Shown here piece by piece: positions 39,301 to 52,584 of a DNA stretch of 64,000 bases. Positions within the stretch are counted from its first letter, which is position 1. Each line of letters starts with the position of its first letter. Both the position numbers and the translations under genes were made by a program. A model generated the notes under the pieces. It had not been told where the DNA came from, searched no databases, and saw only the letters and a program-made list of their open reading frames with translations. Source of the stretch: Fasciolopsis buskii (taxonomy: Eukaryota > Platyhelminthes > Trematoda > Plagiorchiida > Fasciolidae); NCBI GenBank assembly GCA_008360955.1, contig LUCM01006041.1, positions 1-64,000 on the forward strand, in the 5' to 3' direction.

Positions 39301-40487
39301 CATTCCGGATTAGATGCCAACAACTGAAAAGAGTCTCTTAAAGGTAATAACAATAAGGTCGATATTTTCAGGTTGTCCTTCACAAATTAGCAGTCTCATA
39401 GATATGAATGCACATACTACTGTTCAGTGATCGTTATTCGCACTACCAAAACCAACCGCACAAAATGTGAAATAATCAATATGTAGCAACTTGAATTCGC
39501 TTTGTTGATGGGGCCAACTTGTTCTCGGGGTTTATTCTTGTACGTGTTGAACGGCTACAGGTCAACAAGTTTTGTTTTGTTCGGAATCTGTTTACCAAAT
39601 TTTTAAAAACAGTTGCACACTCCAGTAGCAAATGGATATTTAGTTAATTGCGCCATTAAAAGTAATGAGATTTAGCACAAAGGTAGATGGAGTACATTTC
39701 ATGAGTGTTATTATCTTCAGGTTTATGGGATGACTGTCACCGTTTCATCGTCTTACTTAAAATGTGTCTTAGCGTACCACGTTACAAGGTAAATTTACTG
39801 AACTTATGAGCGACTGGTTGGGCCTATCGGCTTTCCATTGATAAGGATGAACTTTTCCTGGTTTTTGGCAAATCTGACTGACAGATGTCAAGATCGACTG
39901 ACTGAGAATAGTAGGAATTAGCAGCCCAGCCCTAATTCTGAGTTGAGCCACTCAACAAACAACAAACCTCTTCAGTTTAGGGAATTTGATGGTTGCAATT
40001 ACCAGAGGTGTCTCAATCACAGTCCTGTGTTCACAATGCAGTACCGCTCAATCTACTGGAATGTGAAATCATCGGTCTCACCCAATACATAAGGTGTGCA
40101 CCAAATTAAACACGCTCTAAGGACGAAATGGACACGAATGAAAATTGTCACAGTGTGGTAGAATTTTCCAGGCGGTGGCAGGTGTTTTGGTGCCCTCAGC
40201 TGGGCTGTTTGTGGTTTATTTGTATGAAAATTTGTCAGCTTTGTTCCAGACTTTTGTCGCTATTTTGTTACTTAGCATGGGGGTTTGCTCAACTGAAGGC
40301 TTCTAGAGGATTTTTAAAGTGTGACAGCCAGTCATGAGCAAAAACGGAAAGTTAATCTTAATGGAATCAGTGAGGGACCTCTCAGACTATTAAGACCTAG
40401 GAGCCATAGGAATTTAGGCATTGTGAAAGAGTACAATAAGGCAAGAAGTTTGCGGTGCATTGTATTTTAGACATCTAATTATCAGTA
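33331..40487. other. Long stretch with no assignable gene
   Basis: Contains a short (AT)n run at about 33876-33887 and an isolated tRNA-T-arm-like GGGGTTCGATTCCCAG at 34508-34523. A 121-codon plus frame (37206-37571) has a possible membrane anchor near its start but no recognised domain. Paired frames near 35442-35944 are unassigned. A consensus GTAAGT at 34213 ends a 60-base open segment with an AG in front, of unknown meaning. Confidence 0.45.
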
Positions 40488-40605
40488 ACTCACTCACTCA
40501 CTCGCTCACTCACTCACTCACTCACTCACTCACTCACTCGCTCGCTCGCTCGCTAGCTCGCTCACTCACTCACTCACTCACTCATTCACTCACTCATTCA
40601 TTCAT
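40488..40605. repeat. (ACTC)n tetranucleotide array with GCTC and ATTC variant blocks
   Basis: About 30 tetranucleotide units: ACTC units, then a homogeneous GCTC block (about 40537-40558), then ACTC again, grading into ATTC. Diverged units continue to about 40685. The regional clustering of variants points to slippage spreading single mutations. Confidence 0.92.
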
Positions 40606-42711
40606 CTACTGACTCGTCAGCTCATTTGCACGGTCATCCACAAACTCATCCACTCCCTCGTCTACTCATTCATTTACGCACTCAACGTATTATTCATAGT
40701 TTCACATCCAGAATTTGCAGATATAAACTGGGGATACATGAAATTAGAGCACTAACTGTTAATGATGTTGAGTGTACAACCAAATCAATCCATTTATCTC
40801 TACCTAAGTGCAACTAGGAATCAGATACTCGACTACCGCTTTTGCTATCGAACGTGATGAGAATTTCAGATGAAAGTTAAACATTTGTGGTTGCAGACTG
40901 AAAGGCCTAGAACGGCCAACGTCAGAGGTAATACTAAAGAGTGAGCTAATAGTGGTTTACGGATTGAGGTCATCAACGCGTCGTTGGAAGATCGGAATTC
41001 GCGGTCGCACTTGGCATACTCATGCTTGTCCCCGTGAAATCTTTAGTAATTTATGCCATAAACGTTTTTTTCTCAGTATGCAAAAGAATACTGGAGGCTT
41101 TAGACCGAGGTCTTTACCATATCATACATGCTCTGTGTAAAAATTCAGTTGCTCCATATGTCAAAATTGTGATCAATCTGACAGGTGTGGGTTTAGAACA
41201 GACTTACATAGAAGTGTTTGGACAAAAACAAACATCTAAATTGGAATCTAGAAGTTATCACGTGACTGTATAGCGTTTTCCACAGTTTACCTGCTCATGT
41301 TTGAGAAAAATCCACCTGCTGTCTCCCCGATATATTGCAATTATGCTACTCATACGTCATAGTAGTGCGCAATGAAATTGAGGTGATACAATGAACAAAC
41401 ATACCGATTTTGTAATACAGAACGACTGTTTGTTGGTAGCATACTTTGGCTGGTCTACTCTACGCAGCAGTCAGCTCTAGACTAAAAGTCATTCTTTGTG
41501 ATTTGTGCAATACTAAGAATTTATGACAAATGAATGCATGCATATGCAATAGAACGCAACAGCTTTACTTCTTCCTGTGTAGGATTATAACGCAGAACTT
41601 GATTGACTTGTCTCGTTTCTACGAAGTCATTCACACGACTTTTTCAAGCAGTCGTTCTCATTGACACATTCGCATCCCGGTAACTTGGACTCCAAACAAT
41701 GTACACACTTGGGTAACGTCACTACTCCGCGGTCTAAGCGGTTGACAAAGCAGTTAGTCTTTGAGCCTCAACCGCAAGTCTACAGTCCACAAGTCTTCTT
41801 GTTTGTATCCAGTTGTCAACTTTTGTGTATTTCATATCACCGGATTTTGAAATGCATAAACCTGTCACGCAAGCCTGACGCGTTGAAATGATTTGTGCTT
41901 ATGTGCGTAAAAGAAACAAGGAGAACAACAATAACGAATTCAGTTTGCTGATCCGTACTGGCCCATGCCAAATATGCTGGCCTCTGGGCGTTATAAAACT
42001 CCAGCCTTTTCCGTGTGGAGCGAAGCACTTATTATGTTCACTTACAGATCCGAGAGAGAGAGAGGAGAAGCACACAATTCTGTTCCAAATCACACGTCAC
42101 CATCGGAAGAATGAAAAAGCAGTAAATATGTGCACTTAAACGATTAGAGTAGTTATGCCGGCTTTAAAGTACGCTGCTTGATCATGATAGAATGAAGCCA
42201 CTAAGCTACTCAATATAACTTCTTGAAATGTGCATGACTGACCGCAGAAGCTGTTCAGGTAGTCACCGTTTCAAGTGTGTATTCATCTGTATTGAGTTTC
42301 GTTCTTTCAATTGATTGTTTTTGCAAGTGACAATTTCACTGGTCACTTCAAACAAAATAATCAGTACCGGGGTTCGATTCATGCTCTGACGTGTGATCTG
42401 ATTGTCATGTCTATGAGCTGTGTGATTAATTATGACAGTTTCATGCAACGACTGCAGTCGTGAGTGGTGAAATATATTCTGAAGTGATAATTCAGTCTGC
42501 TGGTCTAGAAAAAATGATTGAGTCTACGACCGGATTGAGATTCCTTTTCTCCCTTATACTGCCGTAGACAAGTTGATGCTCTTTATGAAAAGTCTGCAAA
42601 CATGTCTGAGTTGTGATCACAGAAAAAACTACGTCTTAATTGTGAATCGTTGGATTCTATTGTTTTCACTTTTGACTTTAAGACTGTGTTATCCAAATGG
42701 GGACATTGTTA
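40606..42711. other. Diverged array tail, then no recognised gene
   Basis: Up to about 40685 the sequence still shows decayed CTCATCCACT-like units. Beyond that only short frames are seen (up to 83 codons). A box-B-like CGGGGTTCGATTCATG at about 42367-42382 hints at another decayed tRNA-derived repeat but lacks a box A. Confidence 0.45.
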
Positions 42712-42775
42712 GCGAGGATCGAACTCAAGCATGGACGTAATAATGCAAGCTGTGTTCTATCAGTTGAGCTAAAAG
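42712..42775 (-). repeat. tRNA-derived (SINE-like) fragment, best preserved of the set
   Basis: Minus strand: TTTTAGCTCAACTGATAGAAC (box A, plus positions about 42753-42773) is followed about 25 bases on by GAGTTCGATCCTC (box B, 42714-42726). Spacing matches a tRNA gene. The GCGAG/CTTG arms around the T-loop pair imperfectly and the anticodon stem is lost, so it is a tRNA pseudogene or SINE 5' end. Confidence 0.5.
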
Positions 42776-45700
42776 ACTGCTCTGACGAGTGCCCAGAAAT
42801 TTTACATTTGGACCACTATTTGGTATTCTAAAGTAAATGTACATTTAGTGCCCAGCACAATAAAACTTTTCATCTTTTTACAAGCATTTACCGCAGAATA
42901 TATTTGCTACAGCAAGTTCCACAGTCAATACATCGAATTTTTGATCATCCTTCAAGAGAGTGTATGTCCGCTTTTAGTATTCTTCCACTTCTGTCTATAA
43001 CCCTTACTTTCCTTTCCTCGGGGATCATAATGAAACGTCACTGGTGTTGGTTCTACTAGTTAACGTTCACGTCAACCACGGCCGTTTGTTCATTACCTCA
43101 TTCCATCAACCGAGCGGTCATTCTGCGGCTTGTTTGTTCATAGTAGAAAATCAAGCAAACCCCTAATTGGTAATCTATAAAGCCGACGTCGATTGGACGG
43201 TTAAAACTATGGCATGTCATGCAAGAATTTGCGAATCCGAATTCCTTACACCTCCTGTCAACTTACCTTTCTGACAACGTCCAAATGGTTGGGATCAAAT
43301 TTATGAATATCGTGTTCTTTATTTTGAAAACATTAAAAGAAATTGAGAAATACATCAAGGTTGTGTTTTTCAGTGCATTTGCTAATTCCTCAAATATTTT
43401 ATGAATGAAAAATCTAGAACTTCTATTTTAAATTGCCCATGTTATCTTTAATATTACGTGATCTCGGTCTTGTTTGTCGATATGCACGCGGTCGCATGTG
43501 AACCAATAGCACCACGCAGTCTCGAAAACCACATATGTGACCTAGAAGGGACATTTTCAAAGTGTCTTAATGATCTAAACCTTTTTCAGAATGCGGTATT
43601 CATTGAGGAGTAAACGGCATTGGTAATTCACTGCTTAGCCCAACTTAATTCGGTATAGGTGAACGTGAATATACCGGACACTGGAGTGTATACAAATATT
43701 TTCTGAAAAGTGTTGAATTACTTCCCGAATTGTTGCTCAGTTTTTATTTCCCCTACCTGTCATTTGCACCACAACATCAGCGAGGTGAACCCGGTAAAAC
43801 AAATAATTAGTGGTGCTCTTGTGATGAACTATAGCGCGCTTCCGTGATTTTCAGCTCTCAAGGCATCATGTGATTAGTTGATGTGCACGTGATTCCAAGC
43901 CAACAGGAAATGAATCCCGCCTTAGCTGACATGGATTATTTTACAGGTATAACTGACAGTCGAACAGTATTTATTTTTCCAGAAATGAACTGAAAAATAT
44001 ACCATTTACAACGTGTGGTATCGTGCATGCTGCGGTTAGAGTTAACAAAACAAATTATTTCTGTCAAATGACAATTATTATGACCGTGATCAGGAAAGGC
44101 TTGTGAATCAGCACACATGTTACAACTTGTTCGATGATTGTGCAATCAACAGGATTGAAGTGAATTTGGAAACATGTAAGGTTTGGAAAAGAGAGTGAAT
44201 AAAAGAATCCGTTTGATTGAGTCCCCTTGGTTTTGGTTGATAACACTCCGGAAGTAACTTTGTTCTGTACATAGTTGTGCCGATTCCAGTTGTATGGAAC
44301 GTATCGGACATATGAGGGACTCCGAAAGGATCAAGTAAAATGTGATTATCATGTATTATAACCGTATAGAACTTCGTATTTGTAACACGTACACTTGATT
44401 ATCTTTAGTATGTGGTTACTATCAAAAGATGTATTCCACCTTCTTCGTGTTCAACGAAGTGAGAGCGTTGACGGCCTTCAAGTACATTCACAATGGGTAT
44501 CGATTGGTAATCTTAATAAACCAGCACTAATTAGCTTTGAATTGTCTGCCAGCCTCGTTTCATATCACCCTCTGAACAATGTTCGCGTTTGGTTAAACTG
44601 GCCTGTGTCGTCCATTTTCACTTATTATTCTTAAGAAATACGGCCACAGATAACCTTCCCGTCTCATTCAAAATCGAATACTTAAAAGTGTAACAGGTGG
44701 AACAGCTGGACCGGAGCCGTTAATTCGATTGGTGATTGCATTTGCGCATATAACGGGGCAAGTTTGTCAATTAAAACCCAGGTTTGGTCACCGCGTAACC
44801 AAGAGTAAAGGCACAGTTCTAGTGGGACATATCTTGCGGTTACTCGGACAATGAAAATGCCCATAGCGAATAGCATATCAACAGCCACTTGTAAGAGTCT
44901 GACAGTCACCACAATCTGAAAGAAGTATAGTGGAAAGTTGAACGATGATAGCATATGATGAATTATTTCATAATGAAAAGTGTTTGAAAAGAACCCGCTT
45001 CTTCCCTTTGGCTCTGAGCTGCCCTAACTGATTGAAATGACCGAAGCTGCTGGCAGGTGAAGCGTCACGCAAACTTACCGATTAAGTTGATCACAATAAA
45101 AATAGTTGAGTTTATTGTGAAAAAATGAATGCATATAAGATTGATACATGATGACATCAATACAGTTGTCCATTTCTAGATCCATTAAGGATCCGTCATA
45201 ATTCTTTACCTTCCAGTTACAAGTCTCCCTACGGAAATATTGATCTAGTTGCACGTTCACTCATTTCATCAAATAACGTCAATGCAAACTTGTCACAGCA
45301 ATCTCGTTTGAGTTCACATTTTTACGTCCCCGAACACCTTGTCTTATTCGGCGGTTATTATTCTGCCATAACCTATCCAGACGTTTCATGCGTCATAATA
45401 TCCAAATACATCTGAATTGTTTGCCATATTTAATAGGTAAAATCATCTGATTACTGACTTCGACCGATGGCAAATGGGTAAGGGAAACGAAACTGTGGAG
45501 TGATTTGGCAGAATTTCGTGCCTTATTGGAATCTTCACAACAAAACTTAATGACATTGACTTTGGAAGGAATAGGATTGAATTTCAATTTCTCTAGTTTG
45601 TACTGTTCATCTCGGTATAAAATTATTTTTTCTTCGAAATTGTTAGAGATCAAATCTACTGGCTTTCATATTTACACGTCCGATTTCCGTTCGGTTAAAA

Positions 45701-48700
45701 TGGTCGACATCATTCATGGCATTTTTGTCGATTCATCTGAATGAAATGGGAGCATACTGCTTTGCTGATACAAGATCACTGTCCGCCAAATACATACCAA
45801 CACTAGATTATGATGATTTGTAACAGCTCTGTTACAGTCCTTGAAAATGAAGAAAAACATCACACATTTTGATGATCATGAATGCTGAGTGGAATATCAC
45901 AGGTTTGTTTCCGTTGAATTTTAGGCTGCCTTTTTACGGAAGAACATAAAATGAAGAATACTGGTGCGTCTGAAGGCGGACCGTGGTAACCCCAAACGGA
46001 GTGGACTTGTACATGTGTCATATGACGTGAAAGATAAAACACTTGTTGCACTTTTGCGTCAATGTTATGACTATTTGGTACATAAATGAATGCTTAATAT
46101 ACAAAAGTCACGTGTGTGGTGCTAGCTGCTGGAAACTTCGTAGAAAAGGCGGGGGTGAGGAGGAGCTACGATGTGCCAGTGGTTGCACTGACATAGAAGT
46201 GTGAGTGCTTATGAACATATGCCATATAACGTTCATATAACACGAAAAATACGCTAACGATATGACATTTAAGCAAATTTTGAGGAAACGGTAACTAATT
46301 AAGGAATATGGCCCGAGAACCAAATTTAGACATGCGGAGATAATGTCATTTTTCCCGTGAACCCAGTTATATGCAGACAAATAAGCTCGATATGCAGACC
46401 AGTGAAACTGATTTCGTTTAGTGGTGAGAAAATTCTTGGCTAATGTCCCAAGTAAGAAAAAACCCCAATTAGTGATTATCAACAATATACCAAACAATTC
46501 ATTCCAAATGGGTCAAACAAATCCTTTTACATCAATAGGACTGATATACAACTATCAAGGCTATCTGTGTCCCTCGAACATGAACACTGTTTCTGCATTG
46601 CTATCATACCATCCGTTTACTGACAAAATGGTCGTAACTTCTGAGTTGTTGATGGGTGTTTGCAAATGAAAGCAACATGTCTGATGCACGGAACCTATCA
46701 AACAAACTGGTGCACGTGAAACATTTCCAATTTGAACGATGATATTTAGTGAGCACATCCGAAAAGTTAGAGGACTTGAAACTATATAACTTTTACGGTA
46801 GCTTATTTCTTAGATTAGACTTTGTTGTTTGACAGCTATATTGAACTCAGAGCAAACAACATCCTACTGTTTCTTTGGGCTTAGAGGGTTGATTGCATTT
46901 GAAAGGTTGCAACTCTAATGTTCATTCAAGCCATTTGTCGACTGGGAGCTCTGCTAATGAATGGTACCCCGAAGGAAAAAAATAGGATGTGTACAAAAAA
47001 ACTGATGAAGCAGCAGGAAAAATAAACAGCTTGTCGACCACTCAAAAATGTAAAATCAGCGGTAAAGATAGATAAAAACGAGCCAACTCGTTGATTGCAA
47101 AGGACTTTCAACCGATAAGATCTAACGGGTACATCATTTGCTCAAATCACTTGATGTGTTATTTTCCTATCGCACACGACTGCTGAATTTAGTTCGTGGT
47201 CTTTCGTTTCATCCAATCAAGAATTTTGAGGACATTTCCTTCATTCACACTATTCTAGGTGTTGTGTTTAGCATTGTCAAGTAATATGTTTACCGCCAAA
47301 AGCCCACAAGGCCGTTAATATTTCTGCCTCTGTAAAATGTGGGGATTTGAAGATTTGGACACTTCATACAAGGCACCTACTTACTGAATTCGTAAGAAAA
47401 TTCATTCCAGTGAAATAAAAGTTTGATGCAAAAGAGGTCGTGGGCAATCGAGGTTGCGAAGAGCAAAATTTGACCGTTATACATGATGTATTAGGGTGAA
47501 GGCCAATGGATAAAAAACTAATTGTATCTCTTGAAAATTCAAGTCTTTTGTTTGCGTTTAATAACAGAATTTTGCTGCATAATGGCAGTCAAATATTAGG
47601 GCAGCTGTTTACAGAACTTTGTCAATTCAACAACAGTTATTCTTTCTTTTGTTTATCCCGTGGATAGGCTTTGGCCGTCAATTAAACGCTGCATGACGTT
47701 GTCCCAAGCATTTTCGTTCTGTCTACTGGGACAAAGTTGTACAACAGACATAAAAACAATATGCAGCTGCTCAAAGATTGCAGAGAACCCAATTACTCTT
47801 ATCCGTATAAAGTGAAGTACTATTGGCCATAGATCACATAGACGCATTCAAGTGTTACCCTGCAAACGCATAACAAATGCATCACCGAGTTTCCGCTGCC
47901 ACTCTTGATTTGTCTATCAAGTGCGCAGAATCATTGCCAATTCGCATATCGCTGTGCAACTTGAATTCACAACTAGAACCATTTTTATTCGCCTGACCTC
48001 CGTTAACTTTACCATTGATATTAGACGTATGACATGTGTTGTTTGATCCAGTGAGCTATGTATTGCTGTTTCGATTGTAACCATTTTGATTTTCGGTGTT
48101 CTATCCTCATTTTTGACCCGATACTAATCCGCATTTCATATTCAGTCACAATTTGGGCACTCAGGTATTTTTTCTCATAGTGAAAATGATGCATAAAATA
48201 TTGGTAATAATCTACTTCACGATTAAAGAGAAGAACGTCTGTTCTGCATGTTAACAGGAATATCAGCAGTTGCATCTTTATTTTCGGATGTGATTGACTT
48301 TATACAGAAAAAAAGTGTACTTGGCATGTTTTTTAGTATTACTTACGTTGCGACCCTGTTTAGTTTGAAAAGCTGGATATGTCTGAGCACAAAATATAAA
48401 CTTCGCACTTGTTACAATCGGTTCATTACTCGTCACACTGTGGTATTAATTAACTTCTTGTCTACTGCTTCAATGTCACGATAAGAACGTAAGCGATTAA
48501 CGTACCTGCCCGAATGGACTTGGCGCAAGGTTAACTTCGATGTAGTTCATTTACCTTTGTAAAGGAACAGTCTTCTATTCATAATAGGGGCAATGATTGC
48601 TGAACTCCACTCAATGCAAAATATCCGAGTTATTGAATAATCAGCTTTAATCCATTAATAAAAGGATAATCTTTGGTAGAACATATCATAAAAGCGTTGG

Positions 48701-51700
48701 TTCCGTTGAACAACTCAGCCGGTGTAAGAATGCAAACTAGGATAAATCCTGAAACGTTTCCAAACAAGTTTATGAATTTTTCTTACCCCATGAAGATGCA
48801 GTCATTTGTTTGGAGTTGTTTAGGTAGCTGACCACCGTCACTGATGTTCAGCTGTGTGAAATTTTGGGATAAGAAGAATCTGTGAATAAATCCATGAAAT
48901 TTGACACTACTTCTTTACAATTCGTAAGTATCAGAATCTTTGGAATATAAACGAAGAAAATTTAAGAATGTGCCACACCGGGAAATACCTGCATATACAG
49001 TCAGCTCTTTTTCTGGGCATCGCTGAATGTGATTGCTTTCATTTTTGTTAGGATTTTGTTAATTACGAAGTATGAAGGATCATCAACGAATATCATGAAT
49101 TTATTTACGAGTTTCCCTTAATATATATCTGCTGATGGAATGTGAAACAAACCAGTTGACTATGGGTGATCAGAGTTGCGCGTTTAACTTTGCTGAACAT
49201 AAAATCACGCAAAAGTAAGCAAATTTCATTATCACCTTTTGTAGCGTCTTTGGATTTATCCAAGTGACAACAGCCTCGCTGTCCAACAAAAACACTCAGT
49301 CTGCCAAAAAATCATGAATTTAACTGCAAACCGAAGTTTATTAATTATCAATTGGGATATTTTGGACTAGTTGGTGCTGTTCGTCCGGGTTGGTCTCGAT
49401 GAAGAAAATTTTCATTTATGAAGGATTTTGATTTGCATCAAATGTGACTTTGCTTCATGGCCATTTGGGTGCTGTGCGTCGATCATTCATGTTGCTGTCA
49501 TGATAATGAAGCACTGAGCGAGAAAAAGGTAAAATCTTTTGAACAACGATAAAGGGTACAACCTACCGATTAAAAGACTTGGTCACTTCTAATTTTCATA
49601 TTTAGGCATCTTCAGCACTTTAGGCTAAACAAGACCACAAGTTACGTAATGTTAAATAAATTAACTATTCAGTTAGCATGCCTTGCATGGCGGAAATCAG
49701 TTTCATCCCGAAGTGATCATGCAGATACCTACGTTCCTGATAAATGTTTACGGCAGAAGCATTTTCTCTCATGTTCAGATGGAGTATTCCCGCTATCTCA
49801 CGCAGTCTTTTCCGAATAGAGTGGATAAACATTTAAAAGAACCACATTTCGGCGGATAATCAATACGGATTACTCACGCGATAGAACGTACTGTAATCTT
49901 CCTGCAAAATAGTAGACACTACTGAATGCTTTATTCTTGCGACGCTTTAATTTTGTCGATGGATCTATGGCTTGTAATGACCTGTAAGCCGCTTACAAAA
50001 TGGACATTTCTGGCAGGAAATTCTTCAAACAGTCGCCAGAATTTCTTATTCGTTTTCAAGTTGTTAACCTCACTTGAATAAAATGACAAAAGTTTTACAA
50101 CTGGGTGAAGAGAGATGGCATAACAGATGGGAGAAGTTCTGGCTGTGCAGTGTTGGCCATGTCCACATGGTTCTAAATAAACAAGGCAAGTATAAAGGAC
50201 AGTGCCTTAGGAGGAAACTACCAACCTTACTTCATCAAAATTTAGTACACATGCAGTTTTGAGTACAGTAGGTTTCTCCCAAATTGCCGTTAGGTGTATA
50301 AAAGCACACACGCACAAAAATACCACATCCTGCCTCCTGATCCTATCCAAACCGTTTCATATTTTGACTTGAAAATTCAAAGAAACCACCGAACTACCGG
50401 ATATTGACTTGAAAATTTCAAAGATTTTCAGGGTGTGAAGTAAAATAATTTCATGCCGGAGCTGCTAGATGTGACATCTGAATGGCCGAAATATGAATGA
50501 AGTCTAATGATGATTTTCGCTATTTATTGATGTTGGATTTCTGGTAGGGTGCATGTCAAATTGTTGTGAATAGATCTCATGCTGGTCTTGCTAGGAGGCT
50601 TGTAATAACGTCATAGTTGGCATATATAGTTAGTGTCTAAAATAGGGCTTAGACAACATTTCCAATCCATTTGATAGCTAGGGAACACCAAAGCCTATGC
50701 GTTATTACTGAAAAAGTTGCCGGTCCTCGCTTAATAAAGGAAACAGAAATTCATACCTTTATTTTTCTTCGCTGTTACGAACGAAAACAGAAAATCTTCA
50801 TGAGACTTTTGTTACCTGAGTTCTGGCAGCATCAGTATAACCATGATAAACACCATAGCATACATTGGAATATAAGAAAGTATGCAAATGACGGAGAAAG
50901 GAAGTAAAGACTTGTAGGGTTCGCCCCACAGACGTCGGATTTTCTTAACTCCTCTAACCCATCGATTTGAACTAATAATCCTTGGCTCATTTATGGATGT
51001 TCTACTAATCAACTTTCCAAACCGTGGTATCAATTTTTCTGAAGAGTCAAGTGCCATGATTTTGTCTAGAAAACTTAACCTGAAGGGCATTGGAGGGGAA
51101 CGGATTTTTAACAAACTGATGAGAGTATTCAAATATTTGGCGTCGGAAGTACAATATTCCTTACGATTCAAGTAGTTAAGAAACGGTTTTCGTACGCCTT
51201 AAAAGGGCCATATCTGATGACAGACCAATCAGTACTTTACGGTGCCTCTAGAAGAATCTTGGTAACTTACACGAAAGCACCTTTCTCAAAAAGACTTACG
51301 CACAGTGTAGACGCTTCCACTGCTGTTGTTTGAGACCAGCTAATCTGTAAAACTGAAATCACATAATATACGGCTTACCACCGTAATAGACTTTAGATCA
51401 GTAGGACCAGAAAATTCAGCGAAGCATAGTGGAGCAAGTTTGGGAAGAGTTTGGTAGGGATCAAAAAATGAAGTGGTAAACAGCATGTTGTCTACTGACG
51501 TGGATCTACAATGAGATTCTATCTGTATAAGTGATAATGATGCAGCCTTTTAGTTGTAACGTGGCACGTCACTCAAGGAGATTTTCAACTCGTTCGTTTA
51601 ATCCGTGTACCTGAGCTGACTGGAAGCTGGTTTCGACTAGTTAGGTATTTGACCTGATCCAAACCAGGTATTGACTTTCGCATCAGCCGAATAAGGTTTT

Positions 51701-52560
51701 CTCCATCATGAGCCTAGTGTACTTTATTTCGTGATAACAATGGACCCTCGGGTATTTGGGTTCATATATTATATCCAAGTAAGATCGTATCCGCGCTATT
51801 TGCTCATCAGTCCTAATTATATATGATTGACCAGTTATACCAGATTCTGTGTCACTCTAAGACCGATAATCAGAGTTTAGTGGGTTGTATCCTTGACGTC
51901 ACTTACGGAAGTTTAAACTTGTCAGAATTCGATTAAATCACTGAAAGTTGTTCGAAGCTTCACGTCTTTCTCATTAGTGAACGTGACTAGGAAACAGTAG
52001 GTCGGCGTTACTTGGTGTGTCAAGAAATTTCGTATCAAATATATGGTAACGCATTTATTGCCCTTTTACACTGGTTCATTTGACCCTATCATTAGTGTCG
52101 GTAGGGTCTATTAGCTGCCGATTTTTGTAGATCAGTCTCCGTCTGTATCATTGCTACCTGTGTATTTCCTTGGTAGCATTTAGTCAGCTGGATTGTTGGT
52201 GACTTCGACTTATTTCCACAGTCGAACCAATTCCATTGTAATTTTATTTATCATGCTCACGTTACTTCGACCCCAGCGTTTCACTCGAACCACTCATTGC
52301 ACAGCTGCTCTTTAAGTTGAAATTTTCTTTAACATTTTAAACCACTCCCTTGGCTCGTTCTATAATTTGCCATTTTTGAGGTGTGCAACCATTCTTATCT
52401 AATTTTTGCATAAGCTGTGGATGCTTTATTTAGTCCCGATTTCGTCCCTAGTTTTGATTGGATCTCCTCTCTTGTGCGCATAATTTGACTACGATAAGAC
52501 GGGATTCATGGTTCTATGGGTTACTCCCCAAGGTTGTTTCGTGCCGACCGCGAAGATCGT
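42776..52560. other. Long stretch with no assignable gene
   Basis: Longest frames: 129 codons minus (46497-46108), 119 codons minus (51171-50812), 90 codons minus (44954-44682). The last follows a fair acceptor (CCACTATACTTCTTTCAG, exon start about 44918) and is hydrophobic, so it is the best exon candidate in this block. No family, partner exon or donor could be established. No transposon protein, tRNA-like box or notable repeat was recognised. Confidence 0.45.
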
Positions 52561-52584
52561 CACACGGTCACACGGTCACACGGT
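52561..52584. repeat. Three tandem copies of CACACGGT
   Basis: An 8-bp unit repeated three times exactly. The GGTCAC / GTGACC ends add a small dyad symmetry (continuing to 52588). A minor tandem duplication. Confidence 0.9.

Noticed and set aside
40488..40605. Regular repetition that could be mistaken for a CRISPR array or satellite
   Set aside because: The unit is 4 bp with no spacers; it is a tetranucleotide microsatellite.
44682..44954. Hydrophobic minus frame after a fair acceptor at about 44918
   Set aside because: No compatible donor, partner exon or recognisable membrane protein family.
46108..46497. Longest start-to-stop frame of the window (129 codons, minus)
   Set aside because: Length equals the chance expectation for this composition, and the peptide is a mix of aromatic and low-complexity segments with no motif or splice support.
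50812..51171. 119-codon minus frame with a hydrophobic C-terminus
   Set aside because: An overlapping 60-codon frame on the other strand is equally plausible; no family recognised and no splice or promoter evidence.
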